Assembly (NCBI GenBank): GCA_003164035.1
Contig: PLRS01000081.1
Location: 62,001-126,000, forward strand
DNA: 64,000 bases
Reading direction: 5' to 3'
Source: Bryobacterales bacterium
Lineage (GTDB): Bacteria; Acidobacteriota; Terriglobia; Bryobacterales; Bryobacteraceae
The position numbers and the translations under genes were made by a program. Shown in pieces: positions 1-7,792 of the stretch; the stretch's first letter is position 1; every line of letters starts with the position of its first letter. A model generated the notes under the pieces. The model searched no databases and had not been told where the DNA came from. It saw only the letters and a program-made list of their open reading frames with translations.

Positions 1-1156
1 CGACACGAGGCGGATGAATCCTATTCGCGGCCAAGGTACGCAATAGCGGTCGCATCACCACATTCACCAGCACCATAGCGACCGAGAAAATCGGGAGCAG
101 AAGCAGGGCGGTATGCAATCCGGAGGCATGCGCCACGTTGCCGATAATGGGGGAACTGACGGCCAGGCCGATCCAACCGGAGGTAATGACCACGCCCATA
201 GCGGTCGCGCTCATACGCGGGAAAGCATCGCCCACCATCGCCAGCGTGGTGGGGAATATGGGCGCCATGGCGAGGCCGGCGCAGAAAACCGCGATCCAGG
301 CCCCGGTGGCGGTGGCCGATTGCAGCATTCCGTAAGTGGTGGCGGCCATGGCGCAGGAGGCGATCAAGGTCACCGTAAGCGCCGACACGTTGACCAGAAT
401 ACGCGCCACCACCACGCGGCCCACCAGCAGACCCAAAGCGAAGCCGAGCGACAGAATATTGAGGGCGGAAGCCTTATCCAACCCGCGCTCGTCGCTGAGA
501 TACTTCGCCAGCCAGTTCCACACGCCCACTTCGCAGGAGACGTACAGGAACAGGAACAAGGAAAGCAGGTAGAGCGCCGGGCGTCCGAAAAGCGCGCCGA
601 GTTCGGAGGCTTTGAAACCGCGTTCTCCGGTGGGCCGGGGCATGGGTGTGACGGCGTTGACGACCAGCGCCGCGGCGGCCAGACCGGCGGCCAGGTAGCA
701 CATGCGAATGGCATTACCGCTTAGCAGGTTGGCGGTGACGAACGGAGTCAGCAGGCCGCCCAGGCCGAAAAATATGTTGAGCAGGTTGAGAGCGGTGCCG
801 CGGCGCGATTCGGTGACGTCGGAGACGAGCGTGTTGGCGCCGGTGACGACAATGCCGCCGCCCAGCCCGAGCACGGCCAGGCAAATCATGATGACGGTGT
901 AATCGCGGCCTGCATTGGGCAGCCAAAACAGCGAGCCGGCGACGAGCGCCAACCCGGCCACCAGAGCCACCTTTTTCCCTTTCAGATCGATCAACGGGCC
1001 GACCGAAATGGAAGCTACGACGAGCCCCAGCGCTTGCGCCAGCGCGATCGAGCCGTTCTGCGCGTCATTGAACCCTAAGGTGGGATTCAGCGTTCCCCAG
1101 GTGGCGGCGACGATGCCGTACACCAGGATGCCTAGAATAGCAGCCAGTATCAACAT
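1..1156 (-). CDS. MFS transporter, 3' end outside the window
   Basis: The reverse strand is open from an ATG at 1156 to the window edge, giving 385 residues without a stop. The protein is almost entirely hydrophobic helices with the paired layout of a major facilitator. It starts MLILAAILGILVYGIV, has a loop DLKGKKVALVAG after the second helix (the usual place of the MFS loop 2-3 motif), and a cytoplasmic middle loop around PRPTGERGFKASELG. An in-frame TAA lies four codons upstream of the ATG, which supports this start. Glycine-rich helices such as GLGGGIVVTGANTLVSD recall the fucose/glucose (FHS) group, but the substrate cannot be read. No ribosome binding site is obvious. Confidence 0.85.
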   Translation of the reverse strand, partial: MLILAAILGILVYGIVAATWGTLNPTLGFNDAQNGSIALAQALGLVVASISVGPLIDLKGKKVALVAGLALVAGSLFWLPNAGRDYTVIMICLAVLGLGGGIVVTGANTLVSDVTESRRGTALNLLNIFFGLGGLLTPFVTANLLSGNAIRMCYLAAGLAAAALVVNAVTPMPRPTGERGFKASELGALFGRPALYLLSLFLFLYVSCEVGVWNWLAKYLSDERGLDKASALNILSLGFALGLLVGRVVVARILVNVSALTVTLIASCAMAATTYGMLQSATATGAWIAVFCAGLAMAPIFPTTLAMVGDAFPRMSATAMGVVITSGWIGLAVSSPIIGNVAHASGLHTALLLLPIFSVAMVLVNVVMRPLLRTLAANRIHPPRV

Positions 1157-1209
1157 GGACAGTCGATCTTATCAGATTCAAGCCATGCCCGGCGAAAATC
1201 AGGTCCGCT

Positions 1210-1815
1210 TCAGAACGTCACCCCAACCAGGAACTCCGCCTGGTTCTGGTTGCTGGCCACCACGTTGGCAAGGTCGAAGTGCTGCGACGTCCAACGCGTG
1301 AAACGGATCTCCGGCGCAATGTGCAACACCAGCACGTGAATGTCGATCCCGCCGCCCATCACGAATCCGGTGGTAACCGAGTGCTGTTCCGCCGGAGGCG
1401 TCGTCGCTATACTCTCGACAGTCGATTTCAGCCCGCTCAGCGCATCCCAGGAAACTCCCGCCTCGACGTATGGGCGGACCAGTTTGCCGTGGAACCTGTA
1501 TTTCGCCACCAGCGGGAATTCCCAGTCCCCGCTCGATGTCACAGTCGACAGCGCCGAAACTGCCGAACCGACCGGGTTGGTGTAATTGAAATGCCGGTAA
1601 AGCACATCGAATTCCACGCTCAGACCCAGCGGCAGGTGCAATTCCGCCATGGGACCCACAATATAATCGCTCCTGGTGGTCGCCGCGCCGCTCTCCACCG
1701 TATTCACAAAGTCGGTTAAGGGAAGGCCGCCCTTAATCCCACCTGAGAATGGCTGCGCCAGACAAACGGCGGCGCCTAATGCAACCACCGTCAACAACCG
1801 CGAAAAAGCACTCAT
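1210..1815 (-). CDS. Secreted outer-membrane beta-barrel protein
   Basis: A 201-residue protein with a clear Sec signal peptide (MSAFSRLLTVVALGAAVCLAQ) followed by alternating hydrophobic strands and a terminal phenylalanine (FLVGVTF), the usual signature of a BAM-inserted outer-membrane barrel. I placed the start at 1815 because an upstream ATG at 1842 would put nine extra residues before the signal peptide. The inner strands (SVEFDVLYRHFNY, WEFPLVAKYRF, PYVEAGVSWD, IRFTRW) match both halves of the duplicated barrel at 34084-35241, so the two genes belong to one family. The role is unknown; an eight-strand, OmpW or OmpA-like porin fold is the likely structure. It ends 53 bases before the MFS gene start, possibly co-transcribed. 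Confidence 0.75.
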   Translation of the reverse strand: MSAFSRLLTVVALGAAVCLAQPFSGGIKGGLPLTDFVNTVESGAATTRSDYIVGPMAELHLPLGLSVEFDVLYRHFNYTNPVGSAVSALSTVTSSGDWEFPLVAKYRFHGKLVRPYVEAGVSWDALSGLKSTVESIATTPPAEQHSVTTGFVMGGGIDIHVLVLHIAPEIRFTRWTSQHFDLANVVASNQNQAEFLVGVTF

Positions 1816-1906
1816 ATTAAAGATTACGAAGAACTTCGGCATTTCGTTTCGGTCCGACGCCAGGTTTCGGGGCGTGTAGCCACCAAAAAGGAGTTACATT
1901 TGGGCT

Positions 1907-2017
1907 TTGAAGAACGAATGGGATGGGGCGAAGAAGGAACCGAACGCGCCCCATTTCGAAGGGGATGGGAACCGCCGTGGCCAAAAGACCTATGAAGAGC
2001 GACTTGGAACGGATTGA
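1907..2017 (+). pseudogene. Possible remnant of a BrnT-type toxin
   Basis: This short frame reads LKNEWDGAKKEPN and then RRGQKTYEERLG before a stop. In intact BrnT toxins the N-terminus has a F/EWD-x-AK-x3-N pattern and the C-terminus has an R-R-E-R-x-Y-E-E pattern, so the piece looks like the two ends joined with the middle lost. A good Shine-Dalgarno (AAAAAGGAG, 1884-1892) precedes it, and it overlaps the start of the BrnA-like frame as brnT does in real brnTA operons. The match is by eye over about 20 residues and may be chance. Confidence 0.3.
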
Positions 2018-2147
2018 CCGAATGAAGGATGCCGATATCGACTACTCGGATATCCCGCCGCTCGACAAGTCGTTTCTTAACAAAGCGGCCGTCGTCTGGC
2101 CACCGGTAAAGCCCGCCCCTCACAGCGAGAACGAGTCCCCCAGGTAA
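1992..2147 (+). pseudogene. Truncated BrnA-type antitoxin
   Basis: A 51-residue frame starting MKSDLERIDRMKDADIDYSD and continuing IPPLDKSFLNKAAVVWPP. The acidic pattern D-I-D-Y-S-D-I-P-P-L-D followed by F, K-A and W-P-P is characteristic of the N-terminal part of BrnA antitoxins (PF14384). Intact members continue with a DNA-binding segment (T-I-R-L-D ... W-F ... Y-Q-T-R-I-N), and this is absent: the frame ends 30 bases after the WPP, inside the 3' end of the oppositely oriented lptB. It therefore looks like a 3'-truncated antitoxin gene. The reading frame also extends upstream to 1923, but the ATG at 1992 matches the family start. Confidence 0.5.
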
Positions 2148-2842
2148 ATCCGCTTCACATCCGGGTCGCGGCCCAGCGCCTGCGGGCTGCCGGCGCGAAA
2201 AATACGGCCGTTATTGATGATGTAGGCGCGGTCGGTCACCATCAGCGTCTCGCGCACGTTGTGATCGGTGATCAGAATTCCGATGCCGGAGCGCTTGAGG
2301 TCGAAAATGATGCGCTGCAGCTCCAGCACCTGGATCGGGTCGATGCCGGAAAACGGCTCGTCGAGCAGCAGAAAAGCCGGGCTGATGACCAGCGAGCGGG
2401 CGATTTCGACGCGCCGCCGTTCGCCCCCCGACAGCATGTAGCCGTGGCTGCGCCGCACCTTTTCGAGGCCGAGTTGATCGATCAACTGTTCCAATCGCTC
2501 GCGGCGCTCGCGCGAGCTCATCGACAGCGTCTCCAGGATCGCCATCAGGTTCTCTTCCACCGTCAGCTTGCGGAAGACCGAGGCTTCCTGCGGCAGGTAG
2601 CTGATGCCGCGGCGGGCGCGCTGATACATGGGCAGGCCGGTGATGTCCTGCTCGTCCACCAGAATGCGTCCCGAGTCGGGGCTGATCAGGCCCACGATCA
2701 TATAAAACGACGTGGTCTTGCCGGCGCCATTGGGCCCCAGCAGGCCGACCACTTCGCCCTGTTCCACGTGCACGGTGACGTCGTCCACCACACGGCGGCC
2801 GCGATATGCCTTGGATATCTCCCTGGTTTCGAGTTTGCTCAT
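2120..2842 (-). CDS. lptB: LPS export ABC transporter ATP-binding protein LptB
   Basis: A full-length 240-residue ABC ATPase. Walker A is GPNGAGKTT at residues 36-44, the Q-loop glutamine is at 85, the signature LSGGE at 137-141, Walker B LLLDEP at 158-163, and the switch histidine at 194 in ITDHNVRET. The sequence around the Q-loop ([19 protein letters not shown]) and [10 protein letters not shown] are typical of LptB, the ATPase that drives lipopolysaccharide from the inner membrane across the periplasm with LptF and LptG. The gene follows the lptC/A gene by 6 bases on the same strand, the usual lptC-lptA-lptB order. LptF/G are not in the window. Confidence 0.95.
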   Translation of the reverse strand: MSKLETREISKAYRGRRVVDDVTVHVEQGEVVGLLGPNGAGKTTSFYMIVGLISPDSGRILVDEQDITGLPMYQRARRGISYLPQEASVFRKLTVEENLMAILETLSMSSRERRERLEQLIDQLGLEKVRRSHGYMLSGGERRRVEIARSLVISPAFLLLDEPFSGIDPIQVLELQRIIFDLKRSGIGILITDHNVRETLMVTDRAYIINNGRIFRAGSPQALGRDPDVKRIYLGDSFSL

Positions 2843-2848
2843 GCGGGC

Positions 2849-5131
2849 TTATTTGCGGCTGCGATTGAGGCGGCTTTCCACGGGTTGCCCCGCCGCCCCT
2901 TCCCCCAGCAGGCGGTCGTCATTGGCGTAGTAGGTCAGTTGTTGCGGGGCCTGGATCATGCTGCCTTTCACGCTGTCGACCAATTTAGGCGAGCCGCCGC
3001 GCAGGATCACTTTCTGATCGGCGGTGTAGTACTCGCTATGGTCGGCCGTCCCGGTGCGGACCCGGCCCGAGGCGGTCTGGCGAATCTCCACGGCGCCGTC
3101 GGCGAACGCCTTCTCGAGACGCGAGTCCGCGCCCTGCTCGGCCAGGTAAGCGCGCAGTTGGTTGCACTTCACTTCCATGCCGCTCCGCTTCAGATCCACA
3201 CCGCCCGAATAAACCGCCAGGCGGTTGTCGTCGGTGTAGGCCATGTGCGGCGCACGCACCACCGTCAACACCGGGAGCGCGGCCTTTTTCTTTGGATCGG
3301 CGCTCTTCGTCGGGTCGTCCTTGTGCTCTTCCCACAAATTGCTCACCACGTTGCCGTCGGCCACGAGCTGCCTCTTTTCGCGATTCAGGTCGACCGTATC
3401 CGCCTGAATGCGGCTGGCGCCCTGCCACATGGCGACGTTGCCCTCGTAGTGAATCACTTTGTTCTTATCGGCCGACACCATGCGTCGCGCCTGCGCCTGA
3501 AAGGGCTGGTCGCTCGAGAGCATCTGGGAGTTCTTCTTGGGGTCCTTCTCCGGCATGCGGCTGGAGTTGACGTTCCCTTCGGCCATGTAGTCGCCCGTGC
3601 GCTGATCCATGCGAATCAGATCGGCGCTGGTCGATCCGGCGGCGTCCCACATGCGCGCGCCGTGTTCCAGCACGATCACGTTCTTGTCGTTATCGAGGCT
3701 GGCATGGGCGGCTACCGCCTGCCGGTCGCCTTCGGCGTATTGCACGTTGCCGGTTTGCTCCATGGTTGCCATCTGGCTCGACCCGGGTTTGAAGCGGGCC
3801 AGGATCTCATGGCTGGAAGTTTTCGATTGCTGGCGGTTGTGCTTGCGCTCTTCCGCGTTGGGATCGGTCAGCGTCCCGACGTCGGTGGCGCGGAACGTAT
3901 CGATGCGGTTTTCGGCGCCATAGACAATGCGCATGTTGTTGCCGGTGAGGATACGGTGATGCTGCGCCGGCACATTGGGCAGGAACTCCAGCGTGCCCGT
4001 CGCCAGCGTCGCCACCGATTCGATGTCCTTGCCGCCAGGCCGCATCTTCATTTGCAGGTTGTCGCTCGACAATACGTGCGTTTCGCCCATCTCACGGCCC
4101 GGCGCCGCCAGCGGTTTGGACCTGACTACGCCGTGCCCGGTGGCGGCAACCTGCGTCAGCAGGCTTTCGTGATTTTGCACGTCGAATGCCAACTCCACAT
4201 GGTCGGCCGTCACCGTGGTTTCGGACGTGGCCGCGTAGGACACGAGCCGGGCGTTGTTCTGGCCCACGATTTTCTCAATCTCCCCGTGCTCGTTGAACTC
4301 CATCCACAGCTCATCGGCGGCGTACTGGAGCTTGCGGCCGGGGTCGTCATTCACGCCACGGGCATGGATGGCATGCACGCGGTGAATCTCGTGGTTCTGG
4401 AGTTGAATCTGCGGATTCTCGCCTTCCACTACCAGGGTGTCGCGCGTCAGCCGGCCCCAGGGACTCAGATCGATGGTTGCACCCGCCTCGTGATACACCA
4501 GGCTGCCGGCTTCGATTACCATCGCCTTGCCATTCGGCGTCGCCGGCTTGTAGTTGATCTCGACGTCCTGGTTCATGCGCAATTCGTGCGATTCCGGATC
4601 GTAATCGGCGCCGGTGGCTTTGCCGCTGCCGTTTTCGAAAGTGAAGGTCGACGGCCGGTCGGTCTGGGCATGGCCCGTATCCGAATTGAACCCCACCCCC
4701 GAACTGTGAATCGTCACCAACTGGTGGCGCGGTTGGCCCTGGAACGGAATGCCGAGGGTGATTTCGACGTCGCCGTCGGAATACAGGCGATGCTCGGAGC
4801 GATAGAATTCCGCCGCCGCGCTCTTGATCAGGTTGTAGTTGTCGCCCTTCCGCGAGGGCAGTTCCAAGGTCACTCCCTTGAGGTCGACCCGGGAGGAGTC
4901 TTTGACCTCAGCCATATCCCTGGCTGTGATTCTGGCCTTGATTCGGTTGGTCTTACCGTCGGTATCCACGTACTGCCACTGCTGCGCCTGGGCGCCGACG
5001 TCCTCCGGCAGATCTCGCGGTTTGGCGACCGCCAGCTTCTTGACCAACGTTTTCTGGGCTCGATACGTCGCGCCAACGCCGCCGAGGATAGCGAAGATGG
5101 CGACCAGCAGGAGCCAGCGGGTGCCTCGCAT
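2849..5131 (-). CDS. LptC/LptA-like LPS transport protein (large fusion)
   Basis: A 760-residue protein with an N-terminal membrane anchor (about residues 5-22, WLLLVAIFAILGGVGA) followed by an LptC-like region, where VDLKGVTLELPS and later YSDGDVEITLG resemble the beta-jellyroll strands of LptC. The remainder has several OstA/LptA-like beta-taco segments (for example VIHYEGNVAMWQGASRIQAD, LAVYSGGVDLKRSGMEVKC, VILRGGSPKLVDSVKG). Proteobacterial LptC and LptA are separate proteins of about 190 residues, so this is a fused and expanded version carrying several bridge units. It lies immediately upstream of lptB and probably links the inner-membrane transporter to the outer membrane. The first half is assigned with less certainty than the C-terminal OstA repeats. 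Confidence 0.85.
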   Translation of the reverse strand: MRGTRWLLLVAIFAILGGVGATYRAQKTLVKKLAVAKPRDLPEDVGAQAQQWQYVDTDGKTNRIKARITARDMAEVKDSSRVDLKGVTLELPSRKGDNYNLIKSAAAEFYRSEHRLYSDGDVEITLGIPFQGQPRHQLVTIHSSGVGFNSDTGHAQTDRPSTFTFENGSGKATGADYDPESHELRMNQDVEINYKPATPNGKAMVIEAGSLVYHEAGATIDLSPWGRLTRDTLVVEGENPQIQLQNHEIHRVHAIHARGVNDDPGRKLQYAADELWMEFNEHGEIEKIVGQNNARLVSYAATSETTVTADHVELAFDVQNHESLLTQVAATGHGVVRSKPLAAPGREMGETHVLSSDNLQMKMRPGGKDIESVATLATGTLEFLPNVPAQHHRILTGNNMRIVYGAENRIDTFRATDVGTLTDPNAEERKHNRQQSKTSSHEILARFKPGSSQMATMEQTGNVQYAEGDRQAVAAHASLDNDKNVIVLEHGARMWDAAGSTSADLIRMDQRTGDYMAEGNVNSSRMPEKDPKKNSQMLSSDQPFQAQARRMVSADKNKVIHYEGNVAMWQGASRIQADTVDLNREKRQLVADGNVVSNLWEEHKDDPTKSADPKKKAALPVLTVVRAPHMAYTDDNRLAVYSGGVDLKRSGMEVKCNQLRAYLAEQGADSRLEKAFADGAVEIRQTASGRVRTGTADHSEYYTADQKVILRGGSPKLVDSVKGSMIQAPQQLTYYANDDRLLGEGAAGQPVESRLNRSRK

Positions 5132-5144
5132 GGAGTTTAATCTT

Positions 5145-5182
5145 ATTCTACCGCCATGTGGAACAGGCCCCCCGGCCTGTTC
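5145..5182 (-). promoter_or_regulatory. Possible -10 box and upstream hairpin of the lptC/A gene
   Basis: On the reverse strand TAGAAT (5150-5145) lies 13 bases before the ATG of the lptC/A gene, with no Shine-Dalgarno between. Just upstream, 5161-5182 is a perfect 9-bp stem (GAACAGGCC / GGCCTGTTC) with a 4-base loop. No convincing -35 box is seen. If TAGAAT is used, the leader would be only about 6 bases long. Confidence 0.3.
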
Positions 5183-5230
5183 AGGCCCACCGTGACGGCC
5201 CGCCAGCGTTGCACGGGTAGCATTTTTCAG

Positions 5231-5272
5231 TCACAAACATTTAATCGATGAAAATACAGCACTTAGCTTCAT
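5231..5272 (-). pseudogene. Thirteen-codon stub of a ParE-type toxin gene
   Basis: The ATG overlaps the parD stop codon as ATGA, exactly the coupling expected for a parE start. It reads MKLSAVFSSIKCL and then stops. Only the first eight or so residues resemble a ParE N-terminus; the catalytic RelE-like fold is missing. Confidence 0.4.
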
Positions 5273-5535
5273 CCCCTGGATCGTTTCCGCTGGGCGCTAC
5301 GCTGCCGTATCTTCGCAAAAGCCTCGGGGCCGTCCACGAATTCACCACGGTCGGCTTGCCCGGCTCCCACGGCGATTTCCTTGCGCAACTCGGCAAGCCG
5401 CAACTGCTTGAGATCTTCGCGCTCTTTCAACAGCCGGAGGCCTTCGCGCAAGATTTCGCTTTGCGTTTGGTAGTAGCCGCTCTTCAAGAGACCGGCCACA
5501 AAATCATCAAAGACTTGTCCGAGGTGGACGTTCAT
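5269..5535 (-). CDS. ParD-family antitoxin, apparently orphan
   Basis: An 88-residue protein starting MNVHLGQVFDDFVAGLLKSG, with the ribbon-helix-helix layout of ParD: a short beta strand, then YYQTQSEILREGLRLLKERED, then a disordered toxin-binding tail ending in basic residues. An upstream in-frame ATG (5550) would add five residues; the family start fits 5535. ParD normally binds and neutralises the ParE gyrase toxin and represses its own operon. Here the downstream toxin frame stops after 13 codons (5231-5272), so the antitoxin has no partner nearby. A palindrome overlapping a -35 box lies upstream (5565-5579), consistent with continued autoregulation. Confidence 0.8.
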   Translation of the reverse strand: MNVHLGQVFDDFVAGLLKSGYYQTQSEILREGLRLLKEREDLKQLRLAELRKEIAVGAGQADRGEFVDGPEAFAKIRQRSAQRKRSRG

Positions 5536-5564
5536 GGCTTTACCGTACATGCTGTAACAATCGT

Positions 5565-5579
5565 TGTCAACTATTGACA
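5565..5579 (-). promoter_or_regulatory. Palindromic operator overlapping the parD -35 box
   Basis: The sequence TGTCAActaTTGACA is a perfect 6-bp inverted repeat around a 3-base spacer. Read on the reverse strand, the half nearer the gene is a consensus -35 TTGACA, 17 bases before a weak -10-like TACGGT close to the start of parD. Overlap of an inverted repeat with the -35 is the usual arrangement for a self-repressing antitoxin. The inverted repeat is certain; its use is inferred. Confidence 0.5.
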
Positions 5580-5612
5580 GTGGTCTTTAGTGGCTTGGCG
5601 CGCCAGGGCGGG

Positions 5613-5690
5613 ATGACGGATCTGTGGGGACTGGAAGAGGCGGGCTACGGGATCGAAATCGAATGCAAGACCCCGCGCCCGCCGTGGTAG
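5613..5690 (+). pseudogene. Possible VRR-NUC nuclease fragment
   Basis: A 25-codon frame, open for some distance upstream as well, reads GMTDLWGLEEAGYGIEIECK followed by TPRPPW and a stop. The spacing of TD, then E-x-K-T-P, recalls the PD-(D/E)xK core of phage VRR-NUC proteins (G-x-P/T-D-L ... I-E-x-K-x-P). Nothing else of the domain is present. It sits among other decayed small genes. Weak, by eye only. Confidence 0.25.
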
Positions 5691-5735
5691 CTGCGGGTTA
5701 TTTCGCCGATTCCAGGCAGCGAGCGCCTGGGAGGT

Positions 5736-5954
5736 TTACACGACTCCGACGTAGACAGTCAATTCAAACAGGTTGCGCACTCGCTCGACATCCCCGGCTT
5801 GAATACGGTGCGCTGGGGTTTCGTCGCCAAGCGAGCGATGCGGGCTCCGGAGCCAATTCTCCGCATCCGGTAATATGATTCGAATTTCTTCAAGCAGTTC
5901 CATTGCCTTTGGGTCCGTGTTCGGCGACAGAGAAGCAGATTCATCGGTATTCAT
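5736..5954 (-). CDS. DUF2384 (MbcA/ParS/Xre) antitoxin-like protein
   Basis: Seventy-two residues from an ATG at 5954. The core NWLRSPHRSLGDETPAHRI and VERVRNLFELTVYVGV matches the MbcA/ParS toxin-binding domain, whose hallmark is W-L-x-(S/T)-P-x-x-x-L-G-G-x-T-P followed by a closing amphipathic helix and Y-G-V. In intact systems this protein neutralises a RES-domain NAD-degrading toxin encoded next to it. No RES toxin is found on either side, and the protein is shorter than usual because the N-terminal Xre-like helices are missing. It is therefore an orphan, perhaps non-functional. The GGD substituted as LGD in the motif is a small deviation. Confidence 0.55.
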   Translation of the reverse strand: MNTDESASLSPNTDPKAMELLEEIRIILPDAENWLRSPHRSLGDETPAHRIQAGDVERVRNLFELTVYVGVV

Positions 5955-6342
5955 TTCAAATGGCAAGACGCTAGCACCTCCCGGTATGGTCGGAGAGCGG
6001 CGTGTTGCCGTCAACTTCCTTTCTTATGAGAATTGATAGTAATAGACTGAAAAACCAATACATCCCCACGGAGGAGCCCGACATCCCCAGGCTTCCCGGT
6101 GCTGCAGGAGCACCAAAGCAAACATCGGTGCGCCCATCTACTAATATGGCTCCGAAGTCGCCGGCGGATGCGTCCTCAGTGCGAATATCGCGGAGGTTAG
6201 GCCATAACCTGGGGCCAATCCATCGCGGCAAAATCGGTTGGGCCGAGGAGGCCGTCGGGACGGTGAATTTGGTCCTTTCCGTGCTCGGCCCGGGCCGGTT
6301 TCGAACCGGCAAACCTTGCCATGGAGTAACGTGGAAAGAGCT
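5955..6342. other. 388-bp gap with one hairpin
   Basis: No convincing gene is seen on either strand; frames of up to about 110 codons have no recognisable motif. Near the 3' side a perfect 7-bp hairpin (GCCGGTT-tcg-AACCGGC, 6294-6310) lies 32 bases before the ubiX start and could be part of its leader or a terminator. It mimics a tRNA T-arm but no tRNA surrounds it. Confidence 0.5.
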
Positions 6343-6948
6343 ATGGATACTTCCGGCACGTCCCGGCTCATCGTTGGCATCACCGGCGCAACAGGTTCGA
6401 TTTTCGGCATTCGTCTACTCGAAGCGCTGGCCGGCGCGGAAGTGGAAACCCACCTGGTAATCAGCAAGTGGGGCGCGGCGACCCTGGTGCATGAAACGCC
6501 GTACTCGGTGGAGCAGGTGGAGCGTCTGGCCAGCAGCCACTATTCGCCCCAGGACCAGGGAGCGGCCATTTCGAGCGGCTCGTTTCTGACCCGCGGCATG
6601 GTGGTGGCGCCTTGCAGCATGCGTACCGTGGCCGCCATCGCTACCGGCCAGGGCGAGCACCTGGTGCATCGTGCCGCCGACGTGGTGCTGAAGGAACGGC
6701 GCAAACTGGTGCTGGTGGCGCGCGAGGCGCCGCTTAGCGAGATCCACCTGGAGAACCTGTACAAGCTGGCGCGCATGGGGGTGGTCATTTTGCCTCCGGT
6801 GCCGGCCTTCTACAATCATCCCCAGTCGATCGAGGAGATGGTCGACCATATTGTCATGCGGATTCTGGACCAGTTTGACATTCACCTGGACCTGCGCGCC
6901 CGTTGGGATGGCCGGATGCGGGCCGGCCGGGAACGAGCGGAATCGTGA
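6343..6948 (+). CDS. ubiX: Flavin prenyltransferase UbiX/Pad1
   Basis: A 201-residue protein starting MDTSGTSRLIVGITGATGSI. The phosphate-binding GxTGATG motif near residue 14, the SSGSFLTRGMVVAPCSMRTVAAIATG stretch in the middle (quoted here as SSGSF and APCSM-R-T) and VLKERRKLVLVAREAPLSEI are diagnostic of UbiX. It attaches a dimethylallyl group to FMN to make the prenylated flavin cofactor used by UbiD decarboxylases. The start at 6343 is supported by GGAAAGAG (6333-6340); the frame is open further upstream but without homology. The C-terminal tail after LDLRARWDGR is longer than usual by a few residues. No UbiD is in this window. Confidence 0.93.
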   Translation: MDTSGTSRLIVGITGATGSIFGIRLLEALAGAEVETHLVISKWGAATLVHETPYSVEQVERLASSHYSPQDQGAAISSGSFLTRGMVVAPCSMRTVAAIATGQGEHLVHRAADVVLKERRKLVLVAREAPLSEIHLENLYKLARMGVVILPPVPAFYNHPQSIEEMVDHIVMRILDQFDIHLDLRARWDGRMRAGRERAES

Positions 6949-7267
6949 CGCCCTCCTCCGGCTGCCAGGCGGCCCTCGGGGCCGACGATTCGCCCCGCCT
7001 AGCCTCGCCGGGTCGCCTCGCAGCGGCGTGACCGCTCCAGAGGAAACCATCTTCGCGCGGCCTCTCCGGTGAACGCGCGAACCGGGGGTTCGGGCCGCAG
7101 TGCCGCCGGCGGGACCTCCCTTGCGAAGACCTGGCCGACCGTCGGGGGAAAACCCGATTGACGCCCCCCTCCAACTTACTAGTACGTTTAGTTAGCAGCG
7201 TCACACCGCCGCGTGGAGCGCTGTATAACTTTGGCCCCGCCTGGCTAAGATTGGAGAAAACTACGCT
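6949..7267. other. GC-rich gap, nothing recognised
   Basis: About 320 bases without a supported gene. Open frames on both strands are proline/arginine-rich and look like composition artefacts. A short AT-richer stretch near 7160-7200 and TTGGAGAA (7252-7259) in front of the next gene are the only features noticed. Confidence 0.5.
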
Positions 7268-7792
7268 ATGTGTAAGAGGTGTTGTGTGCCACTGTTACTG
7301 ATCGTGGGCAGCCTGGCTATTGTGGGCGTGCCCGCCGCCAGCCAGGAGCGGGTGCAGGCTGGTACCTCGGCGCCTGCGGTCGACGACCCCGGGCTCTATC
7401 TCGGCCTCTTCTCGTTTCAGCAAATACTTAGGAAAGACGCAGCGGGAGACCGGGCCAACGGCGATGGGCTGCTTAGGGCCGTCGCGCGCGACTATCACAT
7501 CTCCGACGCGGACTTCGCGGCGCTCGGTAAGGTTGCCGATGCGGTCCTTGCAAAGCTGCCGCCCATCCACGCGGCGGCCAAGGCCTACTCGTCGAGTGAG
7601 GTCGCCGCGGGCCGCATGCCGGACCGGGCGAAAATCGAGGAATTTCAGCGACAGGAAGCGGATATCGTGCGCGGTGGAATGAGGGATCTGGAGGCGGCAC
7701 TGTCGCCCGAGGGTTGGAGAAATCTCCACGCCTACATCAACGGCGCCTACCGGCTTACAGTGGTGCGAAAGGAGCAGATCCGTGCGAAATAG
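7268..7792 (+). CDS. Exported protein of unknown function
   Basis: A 174-residue protein with a Sec signal peptide (hydrophobic core LLLIVGSLAIVGVPAASQ). The mature part is mostly helical and charged, with a FSFQQILRKDAAGD segment and a C-terminal helix LSPEGWRNLHAYINGAYR. I do not recognise a family. TTGGAGAA provides a ribosome binding site 8 bases before the ATG. The gene overlaps the next one by 11 bases, so the two are very likely co-translated. It is the first of three consecutive exported proteins without known function. Confidence 0.7.
   Translation: MCKRCCVPLLLIVGSLAIVGVPAASQERVQAGTSAPAVDDPGLYLGLFSFQQILRKDAAGDRANGDGLLRAVARDYHISDADFAALGKVADAVLAKLPPIHAAAKAYSSSEVAAGRMPDRAKIEEFQRQEADIVRGGMRDLEAALSPEGWRNLHAYINGAYRLTVVRKEQIRAK

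Noticed and set aside
2261-5140. 959-codon open frame on the plus strand
   Set aside because: It is exactly antisense to lptB and the lptC/A gene, is rich in H, G and R, and has no family match. It is a GC-driven shadow frame.
6294-6310. Sequence resembling a tRNA T-arm
   Set aside because: No acceptor, D or anticodon stems can be found at the proper distances. It is a simple 7-bp hairpin.
5971-6312. 113-codon frame on the minus strand
   Set aside because: Composition is plausible, but there is no family match, no ribosome site and no position relative to neighbours that supports it.
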